From Mytilus edulis (lineage: Eukaryota > Mollusca > Bivalvia > Mytilida > Mytilidae), in the NCBI RefSeq assembly GCF_963676685.1, contig NC_092344.1, forward strand, positions 98,362,749 through 98,426,748: 64,000 nt of DNA, given 5' to 3'. Each line of letters begins with the position of its first letter. The first letter of the stretch is position 1. The notes under the pieces were generated by a model. The model had not been told where the DNA came from and made no database searches. It worked only from the letters and a program-made list of their open reading frames with translations. The position numbers were made by a program, and so were the translations under genes. Shown one piece after another: positions 12,266-23,035 of this stretch.

Positions 12266-12963
12266 GCTTATGTTATTATAAATCCGATAAATAGTCTAAT
12301 TCGGTAGGTCACGTTGGTGAAAAGAGAATGCTATGGTAGTTACGACATATGGAACATATCTGATATCATCTGTAAAACGGTTATTCCATAATATCGAAAT
12401 GTTTTGAATTAAAAAATTTAGGTCCAATTTGGGTAGCGCTGATATTTGTCCAGGTTTGTCTCTACTTTTCTTTTATTTTTTGTTCAGCTGTTCGTATTAA
12501 GTTTTGGACTAAACGAAAGAAATGAGGAAACTTTACCTATCGAAAGGCGCATCTGATGCAGTAAATGTGTTCCGTAAATTGTATTATCCAGTCACATACA
12601 GACGACTCGATATCAAACATAAACAAGAAAACCCACAGAAGCATTAAAAATAGTAGGGATAGAAACAAATCTGAGATCTATCAGTCACTAGAAGGCCACG
12701 GATGAACAAATACATGTAAGGACATAACTCTATATGCCGATTGCAATGTATGCAACTTTAGGAATACAATTAAGTATAAGACAATGTTTCTACTAACTTT
12801 ATTCAATGATAACATGTGTATAAAAATATCTTCCTTTCAATGCCCTAACGATAGACTTTTTTGGACTTCTCTCTAATAACTATAAACATTTTCTAACTAT
12901 ATAAGTAACAAATAATTTTGAAGTTATTGATTTATAATACAAAATTTAATACTGTTATCAATA
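12266..12963. other. Intergenic DNA, nothing recognised except a poly(A) signal
   Basis: AT-rich sequence on the 3' side of gene 4. The only supportable site is the poly(A) signal candidate at 12798-12803. Confidence 0.45.
12798..12803 (-). terminator. Poly(A) signal candidate of caveolin-like gene 4
   Basis: Reads AATAAA on the coding strand, about 161 bases after the stop, in sequence resembling the 3' flank of gene 3. Confidence 0.45.
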
Positions 12964-13752
12964 TTATTTGTTATGAACTGTTATTTTGCTAAAGAACAAC
13001 CCACATGTTTCACAGAATGGCGCAACACAACAGTTCATCATGATTCCAAGAATTTTCTGGCATGCCCCAGCAAAGATTGAAAAGCATCTCATATATGGTG
13101 TCCAGCACCATACATGCTCAAAGGTTAAGCACGCAAAGGTACATCCCCAATACAGAGCAATACACAATCCACATAGCAAGGTGAGTAACTTGTAGCAGCA
13201 GCCTAGTCCACATCGGTAGCATTTGTATGAAAATATCCATACTTTGTCAAAACTATGGGCACCATCTGGTTCTCCTAATACGTCTTCAAAATCAACCTTA
13301 AAATATATAGCATATGCATTGAAATGTGCATATAATCAAACTATGAAAAAAATGAAATATAAAACGTAGATAATTAAAGAAAATTGCAGAAGACCATATG
13401 TATACGAGTCCAATACGCATAATGTAAAAATGGTTTAACATTCTGAGCTTTTGATTTTGCCATTTGATTAGGAACTTTCCGTTTTCAATTCTTCTCGGAG
13501 TTCAGTATTTTTGTGATTTTACCTTTTAACCGATATCATTATTAATGTAAACCATTTCAGTTGTAAAGTTGTCTTTTATATCTTAAAAAATCATTTAAAA
13601 ACGTGGAATATGTATTTCCATGTAAAAAATATTTCATTTTAGGAATAAAATGCACATTTGTTCGCAATGATTCTTTTCTACATAAAATTCTATACCTTGA
13701 TATGGCCATTCAAGTCATTAGGGTCCCTTCTGCCGAGATCAATATCCGCCAT
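12964..13752 (-). CDS. Caveolin-like protein 4 (two exons, short cysteine-rich type)
   Basis: On the minus strand, exon 1 is 13752 to 13696 (19 codons) and exon 2 is 13296 to 12964, in phase 0 (donor AAG|GTATAG). The product is 129 aa. Exon 1 ends RRDPNDLNGHIK and exon 2 opens VDFEDVLGEPDGAHS. The middle reads DKVWIFSYKCYRCGLGCCYK, then the proline-less hairpin LLCGLCIALYWGCTFACLTF, then EHVWCWTPYMRCF and the Cys-rich tail ending ITVHNK. It is the near twin of gene 3 (about 90% identical in exon 2). Its intron is only about 400 bases against about 1.2 kb in gene 3, because gene 3's intron has gained repeats. An antisense open frame at 12986-13195 is a shadow. Confidence 0.9.
13430..13530 (+). 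repeat. Repeat family D fragment in the gene 4 intron
   Basis: Contains GAACTTTCCGTTTTCAATTC and CGGAGTTCAGTATTTTTGTG. A truncated copy lying between the exons of gene 4. Confidence 0.6.
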
Positions 13753-15239
13753 TGAGGTTATATGTCTGCCTACAAATAGTTTCTAGCTTAAAATGAAAAC
13801 ATGCTTTGCTTTTAACCATATAAGTAGTCATGATTAATTATAAATAAAACACATGGAAAGATTTAAAACAATAGAAGTGTAAGCGGAAGAATGGATCTCA
13901 AAGCAAGGTATTATTGATACAAGCGTTGCTTGGAGAGTTTCGCTTTACTCCCGTTATTTCTATTATTTAGTTTAAGTTGTTTCTTTTATTGACAGTGCTC
14001 AGTTTCTATATAAATCATTTCAAAACAAATATGAAAATTAAAAGGGACATTGTCTTTACCCTTATTCTTCTTTTTCTTTTAATTATGACTAATTACTTTA
14101 GTTATGTTGTTTGGACAAGAAATTGACTGTTTTGTACATTGGTACAATACTGATGCCTTTATGTATCAAAATCAAAAACCACTTTATCAAAGGAAACCAT
14201 CTTTTGAATTTGAAAAGAATCTGATCAATCTTTCTCGTCATAAATGATAAGACTCTATCCAGTAACGGTCTCCTATATCTGATTTTCAAACAATTAAGGT
14301 ACAAATGAGCGTAAAACTTCTTATAGATTTGAAGAGCATCCGATAAAAAATAGAAAGGCAGTATTATGAAATATATTTAAAAGTCCTATACCTCATTTCA
14401 GATTTTTCTGATTTTAGACACTTATTTAAGAGTTTTGTGAGTGGAAACCTTCATTTAAGTTTGAAGATGGACTAATAAAATATAAAGGCACTATTACGGC
14501 AATAACAAAACAAATAATAATAGACATCTTTACAAGTCCCACTTCAGGAAAAAAATGATTCTTTGTTTCACATATTTTTACTTTTTTATTCAATGGTGGT
14601 ATTGACAAAAACAAAAAGAGGATCTTACAAAAATGACAGACGTTGGATAAAGACAGTACTAGTATTTAAAACATATATAGTCGCCCAATATAGAATAGTC
14701 AGCAAGGCATATATCATGCTATCTCAAAAGGCATGCGATATAGGTTTGAGAAATGAAAATTCTAGGAATTCAAGCTACTTAAACATTATCAAATTGTGAT
14801 GAGCGGAATATCTCTTCGAACTAACACTGCACATCATTCAATTCATCTTGCGTTCAGGCATTAAATTTCCAGGACAAAAATCACTTAAGGTTTGAATGAA
14901 TAAAGGCAACAGTAGTATACCGCTGTTCGAAAGTCACAAATCGATTGAGAGAAAACAAATCCGGGTTACAAACTAAAACTAAGGGAAACACATCAAATAT
15001 AAGGGGAAAACAACGAAACAACAGAAACACAAAATTGCCAAAAAAAACCCAAAAAAACGACAATGAAATCATTGTTACTTAGAAAGCAATATGATCCTGA
15101 ACAGAGTAAAGAAAGTAATGATTCTGGGAACACGATACCTTAAACTCTCTAGACATTGTAATTGAAAATCTGAAATAGGAGATCATTCCTATTGATGGTC
15201 GCATCATTAATGGCGGAACAGATTTATCAGATTCTTTTA
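13753..15239. other. Intergenic AT-rich DNA, nothing recognised
   Basis: Short open frames on both strands (14098-14304, 14426-14614, 14563-14799, 14881-15072) have low-complexity composition and no recognisable domain or splice context. No gene is supported. Confidence 0.45.
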
Positions 15240-15760
15240 AAATTCAAAAAATGATTGAATTGGGGTCAAAAGGGAGACTTAGTTTGATTTTAACAAATAT
15301 TGAATTCTCGGATATGCAGTATCTCCAATCATCTTCCCTTTTTATGAATGTGACCGACCGAATGTTGTATGTTTGTCTTTTTTTATTTTTAGCCATGGCG
15401 TTGTCAGTTTATTTTCGATTCATGAGTTTGACTGTTCCTCTGGTATCTTTCGCCCATCTGTTATCAAAATATCTATATAGATTTTTGATATTGGGCCCAG
15501 TTCTAAATTTGGCCCCAAACGGGATCCGAAATTGAACTTTTCTGTTTGATTTCAACGAAAATTGAATATATGGGGTTATTTCATATGCTGAATATAACCG
15601 TATCTTTAGATTTGAATTTTGAGTTCCTCTATCAAATTGATGTCCAAAGGGTCAAAAATTAAACTTTTGTTTGATTTCATAAAGAATTCAATTCGTGGGG
15701 TTTGTTGATATGCCGTATTTAACCATGTATCTAGATTTTGGATATTGAACAATAATAGGT
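15240..15760 (+). repeat. Tandem repeat family F interrupted by a family A copy
   Basis: Degenerate units of about 125 bases recur. Each has a 'TTGGGGTC/GGCCC' block, AAATTGAACTTTT-TGTTTGATTT, AATTGAAT-T-TGGGGTT-TTTGATATG and a 'GTATCTAGATTT' block. Units are visible at about 15245-15320, 15482-15608 and 15609-15735. A family A copy (about 15357-15470, with TTTTTAGCCATGGCGTTGTC) splits the first unit. I recognise the unit as a common mussel tandem-type repeat. Confidence 0.6.
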
Positions 15761-15999
15761 AAATGTCCAACTTTAACTCAAAATTTTAAGGTCTTATACC
15801 ACCTTCATTCTATGTCGGAAACCTTAACTCCTAACTACCAAGCTTGAATAGTGTTTCCATTCTTGTCGCAACTCTTTAGGGTTTGACTTAAACTATTGTA
15901 CCAAGCTGCAACCTGAAAAGCAATCTATTTTGTATGTATTTACTCCTGTAATTATTAGCATTGACATTTGTTTCGTTCTTGAGAATAATATTGCATAAT

Positions 16000-16110
16000 A
16001 GTTATCAAAGGTACCAGGATTATAATTTAATACACCAGACGCGCGTTTCGTCTACATAAGACTCATCAGTGACGCTCAGATAATCCAGTTTCTGGAATAT
16101 GTTACAAAAC
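16000..16110 (-). repeat. Repeat family B, inverted
   Basis: Contains GGTACCAGGATTATAATTTA, CCAGACGCGCGTTTCGTCTAC and ATAAGACTCATCAGTGACGC. This is the clearest family B core in the window. Confidence 0.75.
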
Positions 16111-16320
16111 AAAAGATAAGATACAAAGGGGACAATTCAAAACCAAAGTAAAATGAAAATAAACAACAACATGGCCAGAAAGAAACAGGACAATAACCAA
16201 ATACTAAAGATTGCGCATCATGAACCCCTCATAAAACGGGGATAGAGTCATGTGCTCTTGAAGGGAGATCAGTACCTACTGCGTCAGTGGCACCCATCGT
16301 GTCACTCATTGCAACAAATA
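16110..16320 (-). repeat. Diverged repeat family A copy
   Basis: Keeps the order of the family (AATAAACAACAACATGGCC, CATGAACCCCTCATAAAACGG, TGCTCTTGAAGGG, GTGGCACCCATCGTGTCAC) but with many substitutions, so it is an old copy. Confidence 0.6.
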
Positions 16321-17151
16321 AAATAATGGTAAATCGCATTCTATAATATCACAATGGAGGAAAAGCTACGATAAATGGAAAACATATTGTGGTCACCTGT
16401 GACACATATATTCCATAACGGTCAACCAAATCACGATGGTGTCCGTAAAAGACTCGAAAGTATGACCCTGACTTTACCGATTGAAAACCATGATGCAAAA
16501 GCTGACTTAAAGCAGCAATCTTCTATTAAGGAAACGTGATTGATATATAACGTATCACCTAGGAGATCTTCATATTATACAGTCACCGCGGGAATGTTGC
16601 AACGCATTAACTGGAAGTGCATAATGAGAAAAAAATGAAAGCATCTCTTTTGTCGTGATTTTTAGTTCTCAGTCGACCATCATTGGCAATTTAAAGATGA
16701 AAGGCACGATATAAAGCAAACTGAATTGTATTTGTGAAATTCGTTATCTGGTCTGGTAGAAAGTAGGGTATTAACATGTAATCGACTCGATCATCCATGT
16801 AAATTTGCCGATAGGCGTTATACAGTCAGCAATCATGCACTCGAAGTGCATTGTGAAATTCTGGAAAATTCTCTCTTTTGTTTATAGATATTTATGTTGT
16901 TTATAGAATTTAATCACATATCTGGAGGATGACAAAACATGCTTAAATTGTTTTTTAAAATGTCTATTTTGCACAAATATTTCTCAAATGATAATAGAAA
17001 CACTAGTATATTTGATGACATATTTCTCATATTCATATAATCTAGATCATGATTACAATTATATTACCCATTATACATGTACCTGTACAAAATAAAATAA
17101 ATTCCATTTTAATGCAATTTATTTCATTTTAAGTTAAAGATTTGACTGCAA
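16320..17151. other. Intergenic DNA downstream of gene 5, nothing recognised
   Basis: No coding frame, RNA gene or repeat could be supported beyond AT-rich unique-looking sequence. Confidence 0.4.
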
Positions 17152-17994
17152 TCACTTATTGACAACAGTTATTCTACTGAAGAATAGTCCCAATGTCTCA
17201 CAACAAGGTGCTAACCAACATGTTATACAAATGGTATAAAACTTTTGGAATAAGTTGCACATTATATTGACAACTCTCAACAACGGTGTCATACACCATA
17301 TAGTCTCAAACGCGACGACTGCAAAACAACAACCCCAGTATAGAGCAACGCATAATCCACAGAGTAAAGTTACAAATTTGTAGCAGCAATCTCGTCCACA
17401 ATTAAAACAGGCATTGCTGGCAGTCCATACACATTCAAAGCTATGCGCATCGTCCGGTTCTCCCAAGACATCTTCAAAACTAGCCTGTAATCAAATAGTA
17501 TTGCATGCATAATTTTTAAGAAGGATAAAAGACTTATTTCATCCATGTTGTCCAAAATCATATATAATATACAAACTTGACTTTTTGGGGGGATAATGTA
17601 TTGCCATGGTGTTATCAGTTTAACTTTGATTTATGAGTTTGAGTATCCCTTTGATATCCTTGTAATTATCATGGATTCATTGACTTAATTAAAACTGTTT
17701 ATTTTTTATTAAACGACAAGGAGATAATGATATCTTAACTGAATATTTTATATAATACCAAAATAAGACATTATTTTTTAAGGAAGATTCACAACGGAAA
17801 GTCCCTTATCAAATTGCAGAGTAAAAAAAACCAAACATATCAAACTAATAAAAAAAAATCTGTTATATTCTTCAATCTTGACTATAAATTCACGAAAGCA
17901 TCACAAAACTAAATGATAAAAATCGACTAATTTTTACCTTGATAAAGCTGTTCAGCTCATTGGGATCTCTGTTAATCATATCTAACTCAGCCAT
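17152..17994 (-). CDS. Caveolin-like protein 5 (two exons, short cysteine-rich type)
   Basis: On the minus strand, exon 1 is 17994 to 17938 (19 codons) and exon 2 is 17484 to 17152, in phase 0 (donor AAG|GTAAAA, acceptor TTACAG). The product is 129 aa. Exon 1 ends NRDPNELNSFIK and exon 2 opens ASFEDVLGEPDDAHS, so the signature FEDVLGEP is intact. The middle is ECVWTASNACFNCGRDCCYK, the hairpin is LLCGLCVALYWGCCFAVVAF without proline, and the tail is CWLAPCCETLGLFF with end ITVVNK. It has diverged clearly from genes 3 and 4 but belongs to the same subfamily. An AATAAA on the coding strand lies at 17118-17123. A family A fragment (about 17600-17660) sits in the intron. Confidence 0.9.
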
Positions 17995-18404
17995 TGCAGT
18001 GGTTATTTATCTTGCTGTGTATACATATGATTTACAGTTACAATTATATAGTAAAGATCTCATATCTGATAAACAAGGTTTGAAACATGCATAAAAGGAT
18101 ATGTATGTATCTGTTCAATACTGTCAGAAGCAAGCCAAATTCCTCTATTCTGTAATTCAAATTTTGTAATTTAAATATTGATAGGTTTGATTGTGCATTG
18201 TTTCAATTTTGTATTTTGCTTTATTCATGGTCATGCACAAGGTCTTTATGATTAAATTGTAAATTGTCATCAGCAAAACATGTTTCCGGTGTTTTAAATA
18301 TTCAATTTGGTGGAAAAGACCTTGTATTCCCTGTGATATGTTCCTTGTGTATCTGCATTCTGCACTGGTGGGTTCTCTGTCGTGTCAGCCTTGTATATTT
18401 ATGA
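17995..18404. other. Upstream region of gene 5
   Basis: AT-rich sequence between the start of gene 5 (reading left) and the 5' break of the LINE. It presumably contains the gene 5 promoter; no motif is supportable. Confidence 0.4.
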
Positions 18405-18853
18405 TACGTCAACAGAGGGACAAAGTGCGAAAAAATTCTTCTAAGCTAAAGGATACAAACATTTCAATCTCAGAACATTTTCCAAAGTCTGTGCATGAAA
18501 AACGTAAAACTTTGATTCCAATGTATAAAAAAGCAAAACTTGAAGGAAAATCAGCATTTCTTACAAGGGATAAATTGTATATAGAAGGGAATTTAATTGT
18601 GAATACAGATGAACAAATAAACCAAACCATACGCATAAACAGTCATATAAAATCGAGTAGGTCTACAAAAAACACTCACAAGTCAGATAATTCGACAACA
18701 GGTGCTCAGTCAGCTCCAGGATATTCAGGGACCAAGAAGAAGGCAACCAAGTCCAGAATTCCTTCCAAGAATAGTAGTCCGAAAGCTAGTTCTAGTTCTC
18801 AAAATGGGTCCCGGTTTGAAATATTAGCCGAAATGCATACTGAATCTGATTAG
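18405..18853 (+). pseudogene. LINE ORF1 protein, C-terminal fragment
   Basis: The frame reads RDKVRKNSSKLKDTNISISE, then EHFPKSVHEKRKTLIPMYKK and DKLYIEGNLI, followed by a Ser/Lys-rich tail ending at TAG. This matches the C-terminal nucleic-acid-binding region of LINE ORF1 proteins as I know them. The upstream part of the protein is missing, so this is a remnant. The residues before about 18405 do not look like ORF1. Confidence 0.7.
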
Positions 18854-19645
18854 GAAACATCGAGAAGTATTTCATCGTTGTCATTTTTGTATTGGAACAT
18901 TAATGGGGGTCTACATGACAAACTGTCTGAGCCTAACTTTTTAAATTATATTTGTTCTTATGATGTAATTATTTTATCTGAGTGTTGGATTGATAATGCA
19001 TATGATAATGTTATAGATGGTTATTCATGTAAAGCCGTTCCTTTATTAAAAAGTAAATATAAACAGGGAGGAGGTATTTTCCTCATGATTAAAAACTGTT
19101 TTACTAACTTTATTAAAGTTGTTAAAGTTCTCCATGATACAATTATATGGTTACAAGTATCAAAAGATGTGACAATTTGTGGTCAAGATTATTATGTTAG
19201 TTGTGTCTATTTACCAGCAGTTAGCTCAAATTATTATAAAATGTATGAATGTGATATATTTTATAAACTGATTAATTGTGTTGAAAAATATTCAACTGAG
19301 TCTTGTAAGGTATTTTTATTAGGTGATATGAATGCTAGAACTGCAATAGGTAATGATTTTATTAAACATGATAGTTTGGATGGATCAATTTTTGACGATT
19401 TCAATCACATTTTTAACTATATGAGTGACAATAATCTACCTGTCCGAAGGAACCCTGATCAAGGTACTAATGAGTACGGAACAAAACTGTTAAATTTGTG
19501 TAGAAGTACTGGACTTCGAATTGTGAATGGTCGACACAAAGATGGAACGGCAAACGATTTTACTTTTTATGGTTCGCGTGGTATGAGTGTCGTTGATTAC
19601 CTGATAGTACCGTTTGACACTATCACATTGTTGAACAGTTTATAG
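18854..19645 (+). pseudogene. LINE ORF2 N-terminal part: endonuclease domain
   Basis: An exonuclease-endonuclease-phosphatase fold domain that would nick target DNA for reverse transcription. Visible motifs in order are YWNINGG, ILSECWID, KYKQGGGIF, LGDMNARTAIG and DFTFYGSRGMSVVDYLIV. The last block with the catalytic histidine (FSDHAPL) is in a different frame, at about 19665-19685, because of an indel near 19620-19635. The frame ends at TAG 19643-19645. Confidence 0.85.
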
Positions 19646-19819
19646 TTAGTAACTTTACTTCGTTCAGTGATCATGCGCCTCTTCACATACGTCTACAATG
19701 CAAAACGCTGTCGTATACACATGAACAACAAAACCGTAATGTATCTTCAAGTACATTTGACAGTTTTCGGTGGAACGATGACTTAAAAGAACAGTGTTAC
19801 GAATCCTTAATTTTGAATA

Positions 19820-22294
19820 GTGGGTTGGTTACTCAGCCAAATAGTTTTTTGTGATGCTAAAAAATCACAAGATGGTATTGACAATTATATTGAAACTTTT
19901 ACTACTCAGTTAACGGATATTGTTGCTCTATTTTTTAGAATTTCCAGTAATAAATCAATTGACTCTCGAGCTCAACGTACTAGCCGAAAATTTGTATGTA
20001 AAACTACTGATAAGTCATGGTTCAATTGTGAGTGTAGAAGGCTTCGCCATGTTTATTTAAGTGCGTTAAATATGTTTAATAAGAACAAAATAGCAGAAAA
20101 TCATCAGAGACTAATCTCTACGAAGAGACAATACAAAGTGTTCGAAAATAAGTTAAAACGGCAGTATAAACGTCAAGAAGGTGACATGCTGGAGCATCTA
20201 CGTAAAAGCGACCCTAAAAAGTTTTATAGAATGTTCCAAAAGAAGCGCGCTAATAATACAGAAGTCCCCCTTTCGTCATTTTTTGAACATTTTAAAGAGG
20301 TATCAAGTAACACTCCAATAGTCAATGACACACAGAGTATACAAGACACTACATACGAAGAACTTGGCCGTGTTATCACGCAGGACGAAATTTTGAAATG
20401 TATTTCCAAATTGAAACGTGGGAAAAGTCATGGAATTGACGGGATTCTGAACGAAATGTTAATTGAATATAAGGATGTGCTGATTCCGTTCTTAGAGGAA
20501 ATGTTCAACAGGGTATTGTCTTCTGGTTACTTTCCGACAACATGGACAGTTGCGATACTTGTTCCAGTTTTTAAAAAGGGCGATCCGTCTGATCCTGTAA
20601 ACTATCGCGGCATAAGTTTGGTTAGTAATTTGGCCAAATTGTTCACGTCCATTATTAATATGAGATTATTACTTTGGTCCGATACCTATGACATTATAAC
20701 TGATGCACAGTTTGGATTTCGGCCGGGCAGCAGTACAATTGATGCGATGTTCAGTTTATTAACTGTCATTCAAAAAACACTCTCCAGTAAGAATCGTTTG
20801 TATTGCTGTTTTGTAGACTACAAACAGGCGTTTGATACAATATGTAGACTGAATTTATGGTTGAAATTGTCAAAAGTTGGTATAACAGGGAAACTTTTAT
20901 CAATACTAAAATCAATGTATTCAAATGTGAAATCATGTGTACGAATTGATGGTTTTTATTCAGAGCAGTTCACGAGTACAGTTGGCTTAATGCAAGGGGA
21001 AGTACTCTCTCCAATCCTTTTTTCATTGTACGTAAACGATTTTGAAATGGAATTTTTAAATAACGGTAATGTACCGTATGAAGTACAGGAATTGTCTCTA
21101 TTTTTGCTTATGTACGCCGATGATATGATACTATTTTCTGATTCTGTAAAAGGTTTACAAGATATGTTAGACACACTTGTATTGTATACTCAAAAATGGG
21201 GTTTAACTGTGAACAATGCTAAAACAAAAATAATGGTATTTAGAAATGGTGGTAATGTGAAGGTTGAAGAAAAGTGGTATTTTGATGGTAGTGTTATTGA
21301 CATTGTTGATGAATTTTGTTATTTAGGTATTCTGTTGAATTATAACGGAAAATTTTTAAAAACTCAAAAACAATTAGCTGAGCAAGGCAGAAAAGCTGTA
21401 TTTGCCTTGAAATCAAAAGTGTCATCCTTATATTTGAATGTTTTCACATACCTTAATTTGTTTGATACATATATAAGTAGTATTTTATGCTATGGCAGTG
21501 AGATATGGGGCTTTCATAAAGCTCCTAATATTGAAAAAGTTCAGTTAGATTTTTGCAAAAATATTTTAGGTGTCAAACAATGTACAACAAATGTAATGGT
21601 GTATTATGAGCTTGGAAGATATCCTTTGATATATTCTAGATTGTATAATATTATAAGATACTGGTTTAAACTTTTATCAACGAATAATTGTATTCTTGAA
21701 AATTGTTACAAAGAGCAGGTACGGAATCAATGTAATAACAGAAATAGTTGGATTTATCAACTGAAGTATTTATTGTTTAATTTGGGTCTGAATGACTTCT
21801 GGTATAACCAAGATAATTTAGTTGTAAATGACACTCTTAAGTATTTTGTCAAAACTAGAATATTTGATCAAGCTAATCAACATTTGAATCAATTATTGGA
21901 TGGCTCGCCAAAGTGTTTTTTATATAAATACTGTATAAATAATGTTCGTTTACAATTTTACCTTACTAAACATGTGAATTTTAGAGTGTATCTAACGAGA
22001 ATAAGATTGTCTTCACATAACTTATTTGTTGAAACAGGACGATATCACGGTGTTAATAGATCTGAAAGAAAATGCACTCTCTGTACTTTAAATACAATAG
22101 AAGACGAGTTTCATTTCATTTTACAGTGTGATTGTTATAATGCAATTAGAAGACAGTATATTAAGCCATATTATTATAAGCGTCCATCGTCATTTAAGCT
22201 TTTACAGTTGTTGAGCACAGAAAATGTAAAAGACATATGTAACCTTTGTAAATTTCTTTTCCATGCATTTAAACGTAGAACAGACATGTTATAA
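19820..22294 (+). pseudogene. LINE ORF2: reverse transcriptase and C-terminal zinc knuckle
   Basis: An 824-codon open frame beginning just after a frameshift. It carries the reverse transcriptase blocks NYRGISLVSNLAKLF, FGFRPGSSTIDAM, a QAFDTI palm block, GLMQGEVLSPILFSLYVND, and the catalytic YADD at about residue 432. The C-terminus has a CCHC-type knuckle with spacing C-x2-C...H-x4-C (about residues 752-770: CTLCTLN...IEDEFHF..QC). The enzyme would copy the element's RNA at a nicked target. The domain itself is intact; only its link to the endonuclease is broken. Confidence 0.88.
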
Positions 22295-22447
22295 CCAATA
22301 CTTAATATAGATTATTATTCTTCTCGGATGTATTCATTTATCAGTTATGTATGTTTTATGTATTTATTTATGATATATTGTATTTGCATATATATTATAT
22401 TTGTACTGATGCGCATCATTTGCTCAAAGTAATAAAGAATTGAATTA

Positions 22448-23035
22448 TCCTTCTTCTGTTTTTTTCGGTGATACTCCTTACACGTTTCATATATAGATTT
22501 ACTGTGGCTTATGGAGTAGGAGTTTGGGGAGTGTGGACGAGGCAGAGTATGTGACTTAATCCTATATTATCAGACTATAAAAGTTTCGATTTTCACATAC
22601 AAGAGTCCCCCCTTTACAAATATATTTCCATTCCTACTCCTACACAATGAAATTATAATTCAGACACAATCAACGATATATGACATAAGATTTTAACAGA
22701 TTATACTAAATATATTATTTCATGAAGCTTATTTACGTTGCATGTCATATAACGTCACATTAAATCGTATTATCATTATCAACTTGATTATCTTATAATT
22801 AATGAGTAAAGAAATGCAAAAATATTAAAATATAACAGGCTTGTTGAATTGTTGACAGGATATTTTAGTAAGAAACAGTTATGCTCTGAATAATTTTAAT
22901 AAGATTTCTTTAACTATAATAGTAAATAAACTGTATGCAATACTTTCATTCATTCCTTTTTCTTTTATATTTTTATTGTATTTTTTCAAAAAACTTTTTG
23001 AACACCTATTACTAGTTCTTATATATATATTAGAT
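22448..23035. other. Intergenic DNA, nothing recognised
   Basis: AT-rich sequence between the LINE 3' end and the SINE cluster. Confidence 0.4.

Larger units (their letters stand above)
18405..22447 (+). mobile_element. LINE (non-LTR retrotransposon), 5'-truncated, ORF2 broken by frameshifts
   Basis: The element holds the C-terminal part of an ORF1 protein, an apurinic-type endonuclease, a reverse transcriptase, and a 3' end with AATAAAG just before 22440. ORF1 is cut at its 5' side near 18405. ORF1 and ORF2 are in the same frame, separated by a single TAG at 18851-18853. ORF2 is interrupted twice: an indel at about 19615-19635 and one in the T6 run at 19845-19850. Each can be seen because the reading continues in another frame with recognisable LINE motifs (FTSFSDHAPL lies in the middle frame). 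The clade was not assigned. It lies between caveolin-like genes 5 and 6 and is probably immobile now. Confidence 0.9.
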
